Positions 1-6,031 of a stretch of DNA of 64,000 nucleotides are shown in pieces (within the stretch, counting starts at the first letter, position 1; every line of letters begins with the position of its first letter). Source of the DNA: a bacterium (GTDB lineage Bacteria > Oederibacteriota > CAKKQC01); assembly GCA_919901855.1 (NCBI GenBank), contig CAKKQC010000060.1:1-64000 (forward strand), read 5' to 3'. A model generated the notes under the pieces. That model was not told the DNA's origin, ran no database searches, and saw only the letters and a list, made by a program, of their open reading frames with translations. Position numbers and translations under genes: made by a program.

Positions 1-102
1 ATGAACGACTGTTCACGTCCATCGCAATGACTTCCGTCAGTTTTTCAGCATCCTGTTAGGGGGGCCTGCGGGATAGGCAAGCCTCTGCTAGGATTAATTC
101 AT

Positions 103-1026
103 ATGCACAATTCGCGAAACCTGGCGGTATACGTGCTTGGGGTGTCAGTCATCGCGGCGATGCTCTCGCTGCAGGCCTGCGGCAAGAAGGCCCCGCCGAA
201 GGCCGAGAACGCTGCGCCGGCGACGGCGGCCAAGACCCCGACCGCGATCCCGAAAGCCCAGCCGGGAATCCAACTGCCCCGGTACACGGCCAAGGACGGT
301 GTCGAGATGGTCGAGATCCCGGCGGGGGAGTTCGAGATGGGCTCGAAGGCCGGCGAGCCGGACGAGAAACCCGTGCACACGGTCAAGCTGGCTGCGTTCC
401 GCCTCGACGTCCGTCCGGTCACGAACGCGCAGTTCGCCGCCTTCCTCAATGCGATCGGCGGGGACCGCGAGCTGAACGGGCACCTGCTGATCTGGACGTT
501 CGTCCGCGGCGTGCACCGGGTGGGCGGGCGCTGGGTACCCCAGAATGGCTGTGACCAGTACCCGGCCGTCGGCATGACCTGGTACGGCGCCACGGCGTAC
601 GCGAAGCACTACGGGAAGCGCCTCCCCACGGAGGCCGAGTGGGAGTACGCGTGCCGGGCGGGCACGACGGGCAAGTGGTGCTCGGGCGACGACGCAAGCG
701 GGCTGGGCGCCTACGCGTGGTACGACGCGACCGCGGGTCAGGACATGCACGCCGCGGGGGGCAAGGCCCCGAACGCCTGGGGTCTCTGCGACATGCACGG
801 CAACGTGTGGGAGTGGTGCGCGGACTGGTACGGCGAGGATTACTATTCCGTGAGCGCGAAGACCGATCCGAAGGGGCCGTCGACTGCCGGCTTCCGCGTC
901 CTGCGCGGCGGGTCGAGGCTCAACTCCGCGGAGCGGTGCCGCTCCGCCAACCGGGGCGCCTCGACGCCCGACGACAAGGACGGCACCATCGGGTTCCGTT
1001 GCGCCATGACGGTCAAGGGGAACTAG
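103..1026 (+). CDS. FGE-sulfatase-fold (SUMF1/EgtB/PvdO-like) lipoprotein
   Basis: A 307-residue protein with an N-terminal lipoprotein signal (lipobox LQAC at about residue 25) and a Pro/Ala-rich linker to about 65. The formylglycine-generating-enzyme fold follows: MVEIPAGEFEMGS, RPVTNAQFAAFL, KRLPTEAEWEYACRAG, DMHGNVWEWCADW, RVLRGGSRLNSAERCRSANR, GFRCA. The domain is clear, but the substrate is unknown. In true sulfatase activators two catalytic cysteines follow the GGS motif (positions 336 and 341 of human SUMF1). Here the segment has a single Cys that aligns with a later structural position, so formylglycine formation is unlikely. It probably acts as an envelope-anchored binding or regulatory domain. 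A -10-like TAGGAT (89-94) lies eight bases before the ATG. Nothing recognisable precedes it in 1-88. Confidence 0.9.
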   Translation: MHNSRNLAVYVLGVSVIAAMLSLQACGKKAPPKAENAAPATAAKTPTAIPKAQPGIQLPRYTAKDGVEMVEIPAGEFEMGSKAGEPDEKPVHTVKLAAFRLDVRPVTNAQFAAFLNAIGGDRELNGHLLIWTFVRGVHRVGGRWVPQNGCDQYPAVGMTWYGATAYAKHYGKRLPTEAEWEYACRAGTTGKWCSGDDASGLGAYAWYDATAGQDMHAAGGKAPNAWGLCDMHGNVWEWCADWYGEDYYSVSAKTDPKGPSTAGFRVLRGGSRLNSAERCRSANRGASTPDDKDGTIGFRCAMTVKGN

Positions 1027-1042
1027 CCGGACGAATCGGTAG

Positions 1043-1048
1043 TATACT
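1043..1048 (+). promoter_or_regulatory. Orphaned -10 box of the original tRNA-Ser promoter
   Basis: TATACT lies 33 bases before the truncated 5' tRNA-Ser copy at 1082. In the uninterrupted chromosome this would have driven tRNA-Ser. It now fires only into the tRNA fragment and the left end of the element. The intact tRNA has TATCAT at an almost identical distance. No good -35 box is visible. Confidence 0.5.
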
Positions 1049-1081
1049 GGCTTCGGCTCGCAGGACAGGCCTGATTTCCAT

Positions 1082-1122
1082 GGAGAGGTGGCCGAGTGGC
1101 TGAAGGCAGCTGCCTGCTAAGC
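1082..1122 (+). repeat. attL: 5' tRNA-Ser fragment (41-bp direct repeat)
   Basis: Identical to 9175-9215. It covers the acceptor 5' strand, D arm, anticodon loop and the first part of the 3' anticodon stem of tRNA-Ser. It then breaks into element sequence (GGACCCGCC), so no tRNA can fold here. In this model the 5' flank is the chromosomal one. Confidence 0.95.
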
Positions 1123-1259
1123 GGACCCGCCGACAGTTCAGAACCCCAAGCATCCCCGACAGATTCGCGAGAACCCTTGAAGAATCAACCGTCGGGGGAT
1201 TCTGCTGAGTCCGCCGAGCCGGGTCAGGTCCGGCCGATCCCGCCGATTCCGTCCGGAAA
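1123..1259 (+). other. Left end of element: open frame continuing the integrase frame
   Basis: There is no independent gene here. In the reading frame the integrase uses through the shared 41-bp core, this stretch is open for 46 codons and stops at TGA 1261-1263, inside the left GTGAGTCA repeat. After excision the two ends join, and the integrase would gain this Pro/Ser/Glu-rich tail in place of its present three-residue ending. Confidence 0.6.
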
Positions 1260-1279
1260 GTGAGTCAAATTGTGAGTCA
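1260..1279 (+). repeat. Left arm-type site: GTGAGTCA-N4-GTGAGTCA
   Basis: Two direct GTGAGTCA octamers are separated by AATT. The same pair recurs at 9103-9122 near the other end in the same orientation, and a single copy lies at 4453-4460. Paired octamers just inside both ends of a tyrosine-recombinase element are what arm-type integrase or accessory-protein sites look like. The assignment is inferred from position and repetition. Confidence 0.65.
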
Positions 1280-1296
1280 CCCCGTGGGACAGAAAG

Positions 1297-1770
1297 GTGG
1301 CACCGAAAGTGGCAACGACGAAGAAGACTGACGATGGGGCGACTGCGCCGGACACGACGCTGTACCACCCCGAGAAGTATCTCAGGTATGACCTCAAGGA
1401 GCCTGCGCTCGAGGAGATCGGGGTCACGGCGAAGCTGCCGGCTCGGCTCCTGAGGCCGCTGCCGGACCCGTTCACCCCTCTGATCGTCCAGGTGCAGAGG
1501 GCTCGGGCTGCGCTACAGCGGGCTGGGAGGGCCGCTCCGCCTGCGGTTGGCGCTCCTGCCCAACCCGCCACGCCTGCGGCCCGCTGGGGGCTCATGGGCG
1601 CGATCACGCGGCAACGGAGGGAGCTCGCCATGCGGAGGCTGCGCCCATCGTGGATGGGGAAGGCCCCCTGGGGTCCCCTGCGGTCGACGCGAGACTCCCG
1701 ACTGCTCGGGCGGGGGCGTGTTCGGACACTCTCTGTGCCTCCTGGCTCGCCGAAGCCTCGGGGGACCTGA
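1297..1770 (+). CDS. Possible hypothetical protein of the element
   Basis: An open frame of 157 codons from GTG, preceded by a purine-rich AGAAAG. The first 60 residues (acidic/aliphatic, e.g. LYHPEKYLRYDLKEP) look protein-like. The rest is rich in Arg, Pro and Gly, as expected of a chance frame in GC-rich DNA. No family is recognised. Its stop is three bases before the next possible start at 1774, which slightly favours a real gene pair. Only the 5' portion may be coding. Confidence 0.3.
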   Translation: MAPKVATTKKTDDGATAPDTTLYHPEKYLRYDLKEPALEEIGVTAKLPARLLRPLPDPFTPLIVQVQRARAALQRAGRAAPPAVGAPAQPATPAARWGLMGAITRQRRELAMRRLRPSWMGKAPWGPLRSTRDSRLLGRGRVRTLSVPPGSPKPRGT

Positions 1771-1773
1771 GGG

Positions 1774-2094
1774 GTGGGTGTCGGACGACCTCCCGCCGCA
1801 CCGTACCGGTACCTGCCGAGGACGGCGACGGAGGCGGAACGGGTTGAGCTTGAGGAATGCCAGCGCATTGGGCTCCATGAAGGTGAGCGGGCGTTCTGGA
1901 AGTGGGCAATCTTGCGCCATGGGCGAGGGATTGGAATCAGGGAGTTCGCTCGACTGTCCGGAATCCCGACAGGCACCGTGCTCTCCTGGGCGAGACGCTA
2001 CGAATGGGTGGAGACCTTCAACACGCTGGAGCCGCTGGCGCTGTACTTGGAGTCCGAGCGGGGACGCCCGAAGGGGCCGGTCGGCGCGGTGTAG
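1774..2094 (+). CDS. Small HTH-containing hypothetical protein
   Basis: A 106-residue frame from GTG, starting three bases after the preceding stop. Residues 50-80 read GIREFARLSGIPTGTVLSWARRYEW, a plausible helix-turn-helix: a helix, the turn SGIP, and a recognition helix with TVLSWARR. This resembles the N-terminal HTH of phage small-terminase or transposase-like proteins. The rest has no recognisable domain. DNA binding is inferred from that segment alone. It may be a regulator or packaging-like protein of the element. No large terminase accompanies it. Confidence 0.45.
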   Translation: MGVGRPPAAPYRYLPRTATEAERVELEECQRIGLHEGERAFWKWAILRHGRGIGIREFARLSGIPTGTVLSWARRYEWVETFNTLEPLALYLESERGRPKGPVGAV

Positions 2095-2309
2095 CCTCCT
2101 CCGGGACGGCAATCGGGGTTGCTGCATTCGGGGTGGCGTTGGGGCTCATTCATCGCCCGCGCGGGCCTGGCGGTCCCTCGCTTCAGCCAGGCGGGACAGG
2201 TGGCGAATGCGGGGCCAGGGGGCAGAACTACCAATCATCGTGGGGGTGAACACGCCTTCTCGCGTTGCGTGGCTGGGTCGGCTACCGGCTTTGGGGGGCG
2301 ACGAGTGCT
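2095..2309. other. Gene-free stretch between convergent element genes
   Basis: About 215 bases between the plus-strand HTH frame and the 3' end of the minus-strand HNH gene. I see no convincing gene, no long hairpin with a T tract and no tandem repeat. Confidence 0.5.
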
Positions 2310-3089
2310 CTATCTCCACCGGGATCGGAAGCCTCTGCGCTGATCGGCAGGGCGATACTTGATGCGATTGTGTCCGCCGCCCTTTTCCCTGTGGCAGATG
2401 TGGCACAGGGTTACGAGGTTGTCCATCGCGTTGTTGCCGCCTTGGTGCAACGCCAGCCTGTGGTGCGCATGAAGATTCCTCACACGGCGGACAAAGCCAT
2501 GCGGCCACCCGCACTGCTGGCATATTTCTCGATCCCGCTGCTTGGCAGCTTGGCTCCGGTCACTCCAGTCGGGCGGATAGCCGGGGTACGAAACGCAGAA
2601 GTGGTCCCATGAGGCGAGGACTTCTTGTGTGGCCGTGGCTGCGGCGGCATCCAGTACTTGGAGACGCTCTCTCTGCTGGTCGACTAGTCCAGACTCGATC
2701 TTCTTCCGTGCGTTGTCGACCATGTTGCCCAAGCATCCCGCGAGCCAGAGGGTGGCAAGGCCCGCTAGGCCTGATATGAGCATGGTGCCGATGGCGCTCT
2801 CGGTTTCCGCTCTCCGTGGCGAGTATGCGGCGACGCAACCGGCTATGCAGGCTACTCCTCCGAGGAGAAGACCCAGAGCTCCGAATGACTTCTGCAGAAA
2901 GGTGGCGATGGCCAGGAGTGGCGACGCTTTGACGAGCCTCTGGGTGTGGACCGAGATCTCCACGCGCAGGTTCTGTGCTCCGGTCAGTGCTTCCGTATGA
3001 CGATTCACGAGAGCGCGGTAGTAGGGATGCTGCGCGTACTGGGGGAGGGGGCCTTGCGGGGTCGTGGGCGTGCACGGCTCTTCACGCAT
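2310..3089 (-). CDS. Membrane-anchored HNH endonuclease
   Basis: A 259-residue protein. Residues 1-65 are a soluble N-terminal part. Two hydrophobic segments (about 69-88 and 100-122) are separated by a short positively charged loop. Residues 125-185 form a helical linker. An HNH nuclease module ends the protein: CQQC 190-193, HAHH 207-210, N224 and CHICH 229-233 followed by a distal His. This matches the four-Cys zinc-supported HNH pattern with the H-H-N catalytic core. HNH proteins cut double-stranded or nicked DNA; placing one at the membrane is unusual and suits a sensor or effector that acts on incoming DNA. It lies 20 bases after the zinc-ribbon gene and is probably co-transcribed with it. 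A defence role is inferred from architecture and location only. Confidence 0.85.
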   Translation of the reverse strand: MREEPCTPTTPQGPLPQYAQHPYYRALVNRHTEALTGAQNLRVEISVHTQRLVKASPLLAIATFLQKSFGALGLLLGGVACIAGCVAAYSPRRAETESAIGTMLISGLAGLATLWLAGCLGNMVDNARKKIESGLVDQQRERLQVLDAAAATATQEVLASWDHFCVSYPGYPPDWSDRSQAAKQRDREICQQCGWPHGFVRRVRNLHAHHRLALHQGGNNAMDNLVTLCHICHREKGGGHNRIKYRPADQRRGFRSRWR

Positions 3090-3109
3090 CCTATCGGTCT
3101 CGTATGGGA

Positions 3110-3331
3110 CTACGGGGTGCGCCTGACGACAGAGAAGAACATTCTGATGAGCAGAACGAGGACTCCGCGGCCACCCTCCTTGCCCTGGCCGACTTCGGCC
3201 TCGGTCTTCCTTTGGGCGATGTCCCTAGCTGAGAGGTAGGTCTTCGCCATTCTTCCTTCCGCGAAGTCATAGCCGCAGTCGCAGCGCTGTGCCGAGGATG
3301 GATTCTCGAGATTGCAGTTCGGGCATTCCAT
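3110..3331 (-). CDS. Small zinc-ribbon protein, probably membrane-associated
   Basis: A 73-residue protein. It opens with a zinc ribbon, CPNC at residues 3-6 and CDCGYDF at about 17-23, a pattern common at the N-terminus of small bacterial membrane proteins. After a charged middle part it ends in a hydrophobic stretch (VLVLLIRMFFSVV) that could insert in the membrane. TAGAAT lies eight bases before the ATG (3340-3345), so the mRNA may be leaderless. The HNH gene follows after 20 bases on the same strand, and the pair forms a natural two-gene unit. The specific function is unknown. Confidence 0.75.
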   Translation of the reverse strand: MECPNCNLENPSSAQRCDCGYDFAEGRMAKTYLSARDIAQRKTEAEVGQGKEGGRGVLVLLIRMFFSVVRRTP

Positions 3332-3498
3332 CTACAGGCATTCTACGCCTAGGCGGGTCTTTGGGTGGGCAGTTCCGGTGGGGGGGGGCGGACGGGATGG
3401 GCCGCGGCCGACCGCGCGCTCCCCGACCGAGCCGAGCGCCCGTGGTTACCGCGGCGACCGGGCGCCCTGACCCTTCCTGCGCCCGGGCGCCGACGGGA

Positions 3499-3516
3499 AC
3501 CGTAACCTGTTACGGT
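3499..3516. repeat. Inverted repeat ACCGTAAC-N2-GTTACGGT
   Basis: Perfect 8-bp arms around CT, followed directly by AACC so that GGTAACC is also formed. It shares the GTAAC/GTTAC core with the larger palindrome 42 bases downstream, which suggests related protein-binding sites. Confidence 0.75.
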
Positions 3517-3557
3517 AACCGCCTGGCGGCGAGCGAGGGCCTGAGGAAAGGTGCAGG

Positions 3558-3582
3558 TTCCGGTAATGGTCCATTACCGGAA
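3558..3582. repeat. 25-bp near-perfect palindrome
   Basis: Arms of 12 bases (TTCCGGTAATGG and its exact complement) surround a single T. This is the most extensive perfect dyad seen in the element. It is not followed by a T tract and lies in non-coding DNA, so a dimeric protein-binding site (operator, origin or partition type) is likelier than a terminator. Confidence 0.8.
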
Positions 3583-4049
3583 TCAGGCGAGGGCAGGGAC
3601 GGAGGCGCGGAGGCACGCGCAGGCGGGTTCCTGCGCGAGCGGAGCCCTGAACCGGCCGAAGGCGAGCCCGGCGAGCCGAGCGCCGGTTGAGGGCGCAGCG
3701 GTGCCGACCGCCGACGAGGTGCCCGGGGCGGGGGCCACGGGCACCGACCCTACCCGAGCCGGTGCGCCGGTGCGCGCCACTGGGATTCCCGCACGGCGCG
3801 CATGACGATGGCCTGAGCCGCCACGGGGCGCGAGGCTCCCGATCCTGCGCGCTCCCGGCAGCGCGGCCTGGCGGGCGGGGGGGGCTGGCTCCGGAGCGCT
3901 GGCATGAGCGGCGCGGGGCCGCTTCGGCCCGATGCGCCGCGAATGACGGCGCGACCTAGCGGAGGGCGCGAGCGGTGCGCATCGTTGCACCGCGAGTGCC
4001 CGACGCTGTGTGCGAGAAGGGGCCTGCCTGGGCCGTTGGCTCTCGCAAT

Positions 4050-4436
4050 CTAGGGCTTCTTCAACCTCCGGAGAATCTCTGCGTTCTGCTCGCGGATGGA
4101 CTCGAGATTGGCACTGTCTGCTTCTGCCCGGGCCTTCTCATCTTCCCTGTCGTCCTCTGCGCGGCCTTCCTTGATGAGCTCGAGCTGTTCCGCTGGTGTG
4201 AGGCGATCCCAGAACAGGCCGGAGGTGCGGCCCTCTTCGCGCATGCGTATGTGCTTGTCCCTGGCACATGCTTCCCTCTCGACGGGGTCCCAGATGAACC
4301 CGAAGAGACCGGGCGCGCACGGATCTTGGATGCTGGGCACGTTTCTGGACGAGTTGTCGCCCCCCGTCGTGGCACATCCTGAGGAGCCGATCACGAGCGC
4401 CACGAGCCCTGCCCGGGCGATCTGCCTATCTGTCAT
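4050..4436 (-). CDS. Small lipoprotein with C-terminal coiled coil
   Basis: A 128-residue protein. The N-terminus is a lipoprotein signal with lipobox IGSSGC at about residues 16-21. The middle has a WDPVERE...CARDKHIRMREEGRTSGLFWDRLTPAEQLELI segment, and the last 45 residues are Glu/Ala/Arg-rich and probably coiled-coil. AAGGAAGG before the ATG is a good ribosome-binding site. It is divergent from the XRE regulator and shares the palindrome at 4485-4504, so it is probably controlled by it. Lipoproteins expressed from integrated elements often alter the host surface (superinfection exclusion type). That role is inferred here. Confidence 0.75.
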   Translation of the reverse strand: MTDRQIARAGLVALVIGSSGCATTGGDNSSRNVPSIQDPCAPGLFGFIWDPVEREACARDKHIRMREEGRTSGLFWDRLTPAEQLELIKEGRAEDDREDEKARAEADSANLESIREQNAEILRRLKKP

Positions 4437-4484
4437 TGGCCTTCCTTCCGGCGTGAGTCAGCGTGCCGCGCCTTGCTCCGAGGA

Positions 4485-4504
4485 TACGCGGTCTTTACCG
4501 CGTA
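4485..4504. promoter_or_regulatory. Operator between lipoprotein and XRE genes
   Basis: Perfect inverted repeat TACGCGGT-N4-ACCGCGTA in the divergent intergenic region, 34 bases before the XRE start. Size and symmetry suit a dimeric XRE repressor. A GTGAGTCA octamer lies just to its left (4453-4460). Confidence 0.65.
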
Positions 4505-4537
4505 GGCAAGGCGGCGGTTCTCGTCAATCATGCACAT

Positions 4538-4750
4538 ATGCGGGAAGGCTCTTGGGAACGGGACCTCGGGCGATCCATCCGGCGGCGGCGGATGGCGAGG
4601 AAGCTGACGCTCCAGCAGGCGGCTGATGGGCTGGGCGTGTCGTTGCGCTGGTGGCAGGACTTGGAGAAGGGCTCGGCCATATCGGTCAGGACTCTGGTGC
4701 GGGTCGCTGCGTCTCTCAAGGTGCCGGCGTGGAGGCTTCTCAAGGGATAG
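4538..4750 (+). CDS. XRE-family transcriptional regulator
   Basis: A 70-residue single-domain repressor from ATG 4538: RRRRMARKLTLQQAADGLGVSLRWWQDLEKGSAISVRTLVRVAASLKVP is a classic five-helix XRE fold with recognition helix SLRWWQDLE. The frame is open further upstream, to 4463, but that would place coding sequence across the palindromic operator, so the internal Met is preferred. It probably represses itself and the divergent lipoprotein gene and may set the state of the element. It is convergent with the next gene, their 3' ends overlapping by 11 bases. Confidence 0.8.
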   Translation: MREGSWERDLGRSIRRRRMARKLTLQQAADGLGVSLRWWQDLEKGSAISVRTLVRVAASLKVPAWRLLKG

Positions 4751-5546
4751 CCTTCTCTGCCTTTGCTCTTCGGGCTGGTCGGCCAAAGATCCCCCTCAGA
4801 AGGTCGGCTTCCTCAAGGTAGGTCAGAATGGTCTTCGGCGCATAGCGTCCCCAGAGTCTTTCTCGATCCGCTGGGGGGATCGCCGCGAGGCCCCGCTCGA
4901 TGAACCTCCGACGATCGAAGATGTTGTCGCGATAGCGAGCGCGCCCTCTGTGCGCACGGCTCACTTCCCGGGACACGATCTTTCTAAACAACATCTGCAA
5001 TCTGGCGTACTTCTCCTGTGATTCTTCGAAGGCGGCACGACGCACTTCCGGAGACGCAATCCTACCGATCAAGGATTCATCCTGAGAGATCCGTGCCTCC
5101 GAAGCCTCGAAGTGGACTCGCCGCTCTTCCGGGGACATCACTCTCGAGGCTGCGTAGACTCCGGCATTTTGCACGCGCAAGTATGCGTAGCCTTCATCAT
5201 CGTCCAAGACCCTCTGCTTTCTGGCGTTCTCTGCACGAGTCGCGCGTTGCCGCGGGTCCGAGTGTGCTTCCCATTTCTTGAGCGTCCGGAGCTTCCCGCG
5301 TGCCCTTGGGGTTATCGGCATCTTCGAAAGGACCTCGTGCAGAACGGCCAGAGCCGTGACGTAGTCGATAGTCGACCTGAGACCTGTCGCGATCATGACC
5401 GCGCGAAGGACGGGCCACTTCCCGTAGTCTCTGCGCGCGCGGCCGAGGTGGCCCGAGACCGGTCGGCCGGGCCTTCCCCGAAATAATGCGCCTCCGTCCT
5501 TGTCCTGTGAGTGTTTATCGAGTGGCGAAGCTTGCGGTTCTTTCAT
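4740..5546 (-). CDS. Hypothetical protein with short internal repeats
   Basis: A 268-residue soluble, basic and Arg-rich protein that I do not recognise. It contains a repeated module of about 20 residues: RVMSPEERRVHFEASEARI followed about 23 residues later by RIASPEVRRAAFEESQEKY, and perhaps a third, decayed copy (KIVSREVSRAHRGRARY). Residues 225-260 (AIPPADRERLWGRYAPKTILTYLEEADLLRGIFG) form a helical C-terminal segment. Codons are visibly less GC-rich than those of chromosomal genes. The ATG lies inside the 5545-5568 inverted repeat, so transcription is probably controlled there. It could be cargo or a host-takeover protein. Confidence 0.65.
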   Translation of the reverse strand: MKEPQASPLDKHSQDKDGGALFRGRPGRPVSGHLGRARRDYGKWPVLRAVMIATGLRSTIDYVTALAVLHEVLSKMPITPRARGKLRTLKKWEAHSDPRQRATRAENARKQRVLDDDEGYAYLRVQNAGVYAASRVMSPEERRVHFEASEARISQDESLIGRIASPEVRRAAFEESQEKYARLQMLFRKIVSREVSRAHRGRARYRDNIFDRRRFIERGLAAIPPADRERLWGRYAPKTILTYLEEADLLRGIFGRPARRAKAEKAIP

Positions 5547-5568
5547 CGATTTCGGGCGTCAAATCGAT
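5545..5568. promoter_or_regulatory. Inverted repeat over a start codon (operator)
   Basis: ATCGATTT and its perfect complement AAATCGAT, eight bases apart. It overlaps the start codon of the minus-strand gene at 5546 and lies 54 bases before the RHH-like gene at 5622, so one dimer could control both directions. Ribbon-helix-helix proteins commonly bind such short dyads, which makes the neighbour's product a candidate. Confidence 0.6.
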
Positions 5569-5621
5569 AGTAGCAGAACATGGTCGCGGCGATGACGGTC
5601 GCGACCTGTAGGAGACGCGAC

Positions 5622-5801
5622 ATGGAAGAGCAGAGCAATGTGGGGCCTGTCCGGAGGACCCGCGCGGTGCGGGTGCCGGAGGGTGTTTGGAGGGCGATGC
5701 GGGTGGAAGCGGCCCGGCGGTGCATTCCGCTCTGGCAAGTGATTGGGGAGCGGCTGTGCAGGCGGAAGGAACGTGGCGGAGATAGCGGGGTGATGCGATG
5801 A
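5622..5801 (+). CDS. Small ribbon-helix-helix-like protein
   Basis: A 59-residue protein starting at ATG 5622, preceded by TAGGAGACGCGAC, a good ribosome-binding site. The short beta-like strand RTRAVRVPEGVWRAMRVEA and the following helices (CIPLWQVIGERLCRRK) resemble ribbon-helix-helix regulators. The fold assignment rests on this pattern only. The stop overlaps the next start by four bases (ATGA at 5798), opening a chain of overlapping genes that runs to the integrase. It may bind the palindrome at 5545-5568. Confidence 0.55.
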   Translation: MEEQSNVGPVRRTRAVRVPEGVWRAMRVEAARRCIPLWQVIGERLCRRKERGGDSGVMR

Positions 5802-6031
5802 GAAACGGGCGCCCCCTAAGTAGCGGGTTCCTAGGGCCACAATCGGACGCAGGATGCTGGCGGGTCGGGGAGGGGGCCTGCCCTGGATGCAGGTGCGCGG
5901 GCGCTTTGCGGTGTTGGGCTTCAAGGGATCTGCGCGGGATTCCATGCCGTGGCACGGAGGTGGCTGTGGCCCTTCTGGGCGAAGTGCTGGCCATGCCGAT
6001 GCGGTCGGGCGTGAGGCGGGTGAAGCCTTGA
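5798..6031 (+). CDS. Small Cys-containing hypothetical protein
   Basis: A 77-residue frame recognised mainly by gene geometry: its ATG overlaps the upstream stop (ATGA) and its own TGA overlaps the TTG start of the DUF3987-like gene (TTGA). Successive four-base overlaps on both sides argue that it is translated. It carries a Cys cluster (CWRVGEGACPGCRCAG) that could hold a metal. The residual doubt is that the downstream frame is also open back to 5854. The function is unknown. Confidence 0.45.
   Translation: MRNGRPLSSGFLGPQSDAGCWRVGEGACPGCRCAGALRCWASRDLRGIPCRGTEVAVALLGEVLAMPMRSGVRRVKP

Larger units (their letters stand above)
3346..4049. other. 700-bp GC-rich gene-free block with palindromes
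   Basis: No frame here looks like a real protein; the translations are Arg/Pro/Ala/Gly-rich shadows. The block begins with a run of G and holds several GGTTACC/GGTAACC-type words, two strong inverted repeats (3499-3516 and 3558-3582) and a smaller hairpin near 3974-3990 (GGTGC...GCACC). It sits between the HNH unit and the lipoprotein/XRE unit. A replication origin, partition or transfer site of the element is possible, but none matches a sequence I know. Confidence 0.6.

Noticed and set aside
1082-1122. A second tRNA-Ser gene at the left end
   Set aside because: Only the 5' 41 bases are present, followed by unrelated sequence; there is no T arm or acceptor 3' strand. It is the attL fragment.
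2310-3089. HNH protein as part of a group I/II intron or homing element
   Set aside because: No reverse transcriptase, intron structure or interrupted host gene is present, and the protein has its own membrane segments and a partner gene.
3289-3959. Several frames of 80-135 codons in the palindrome block
   Set aside because: They overlap one another on both strands, are Arg/Pro/Ala-rich, and have no ribosome site or domain.
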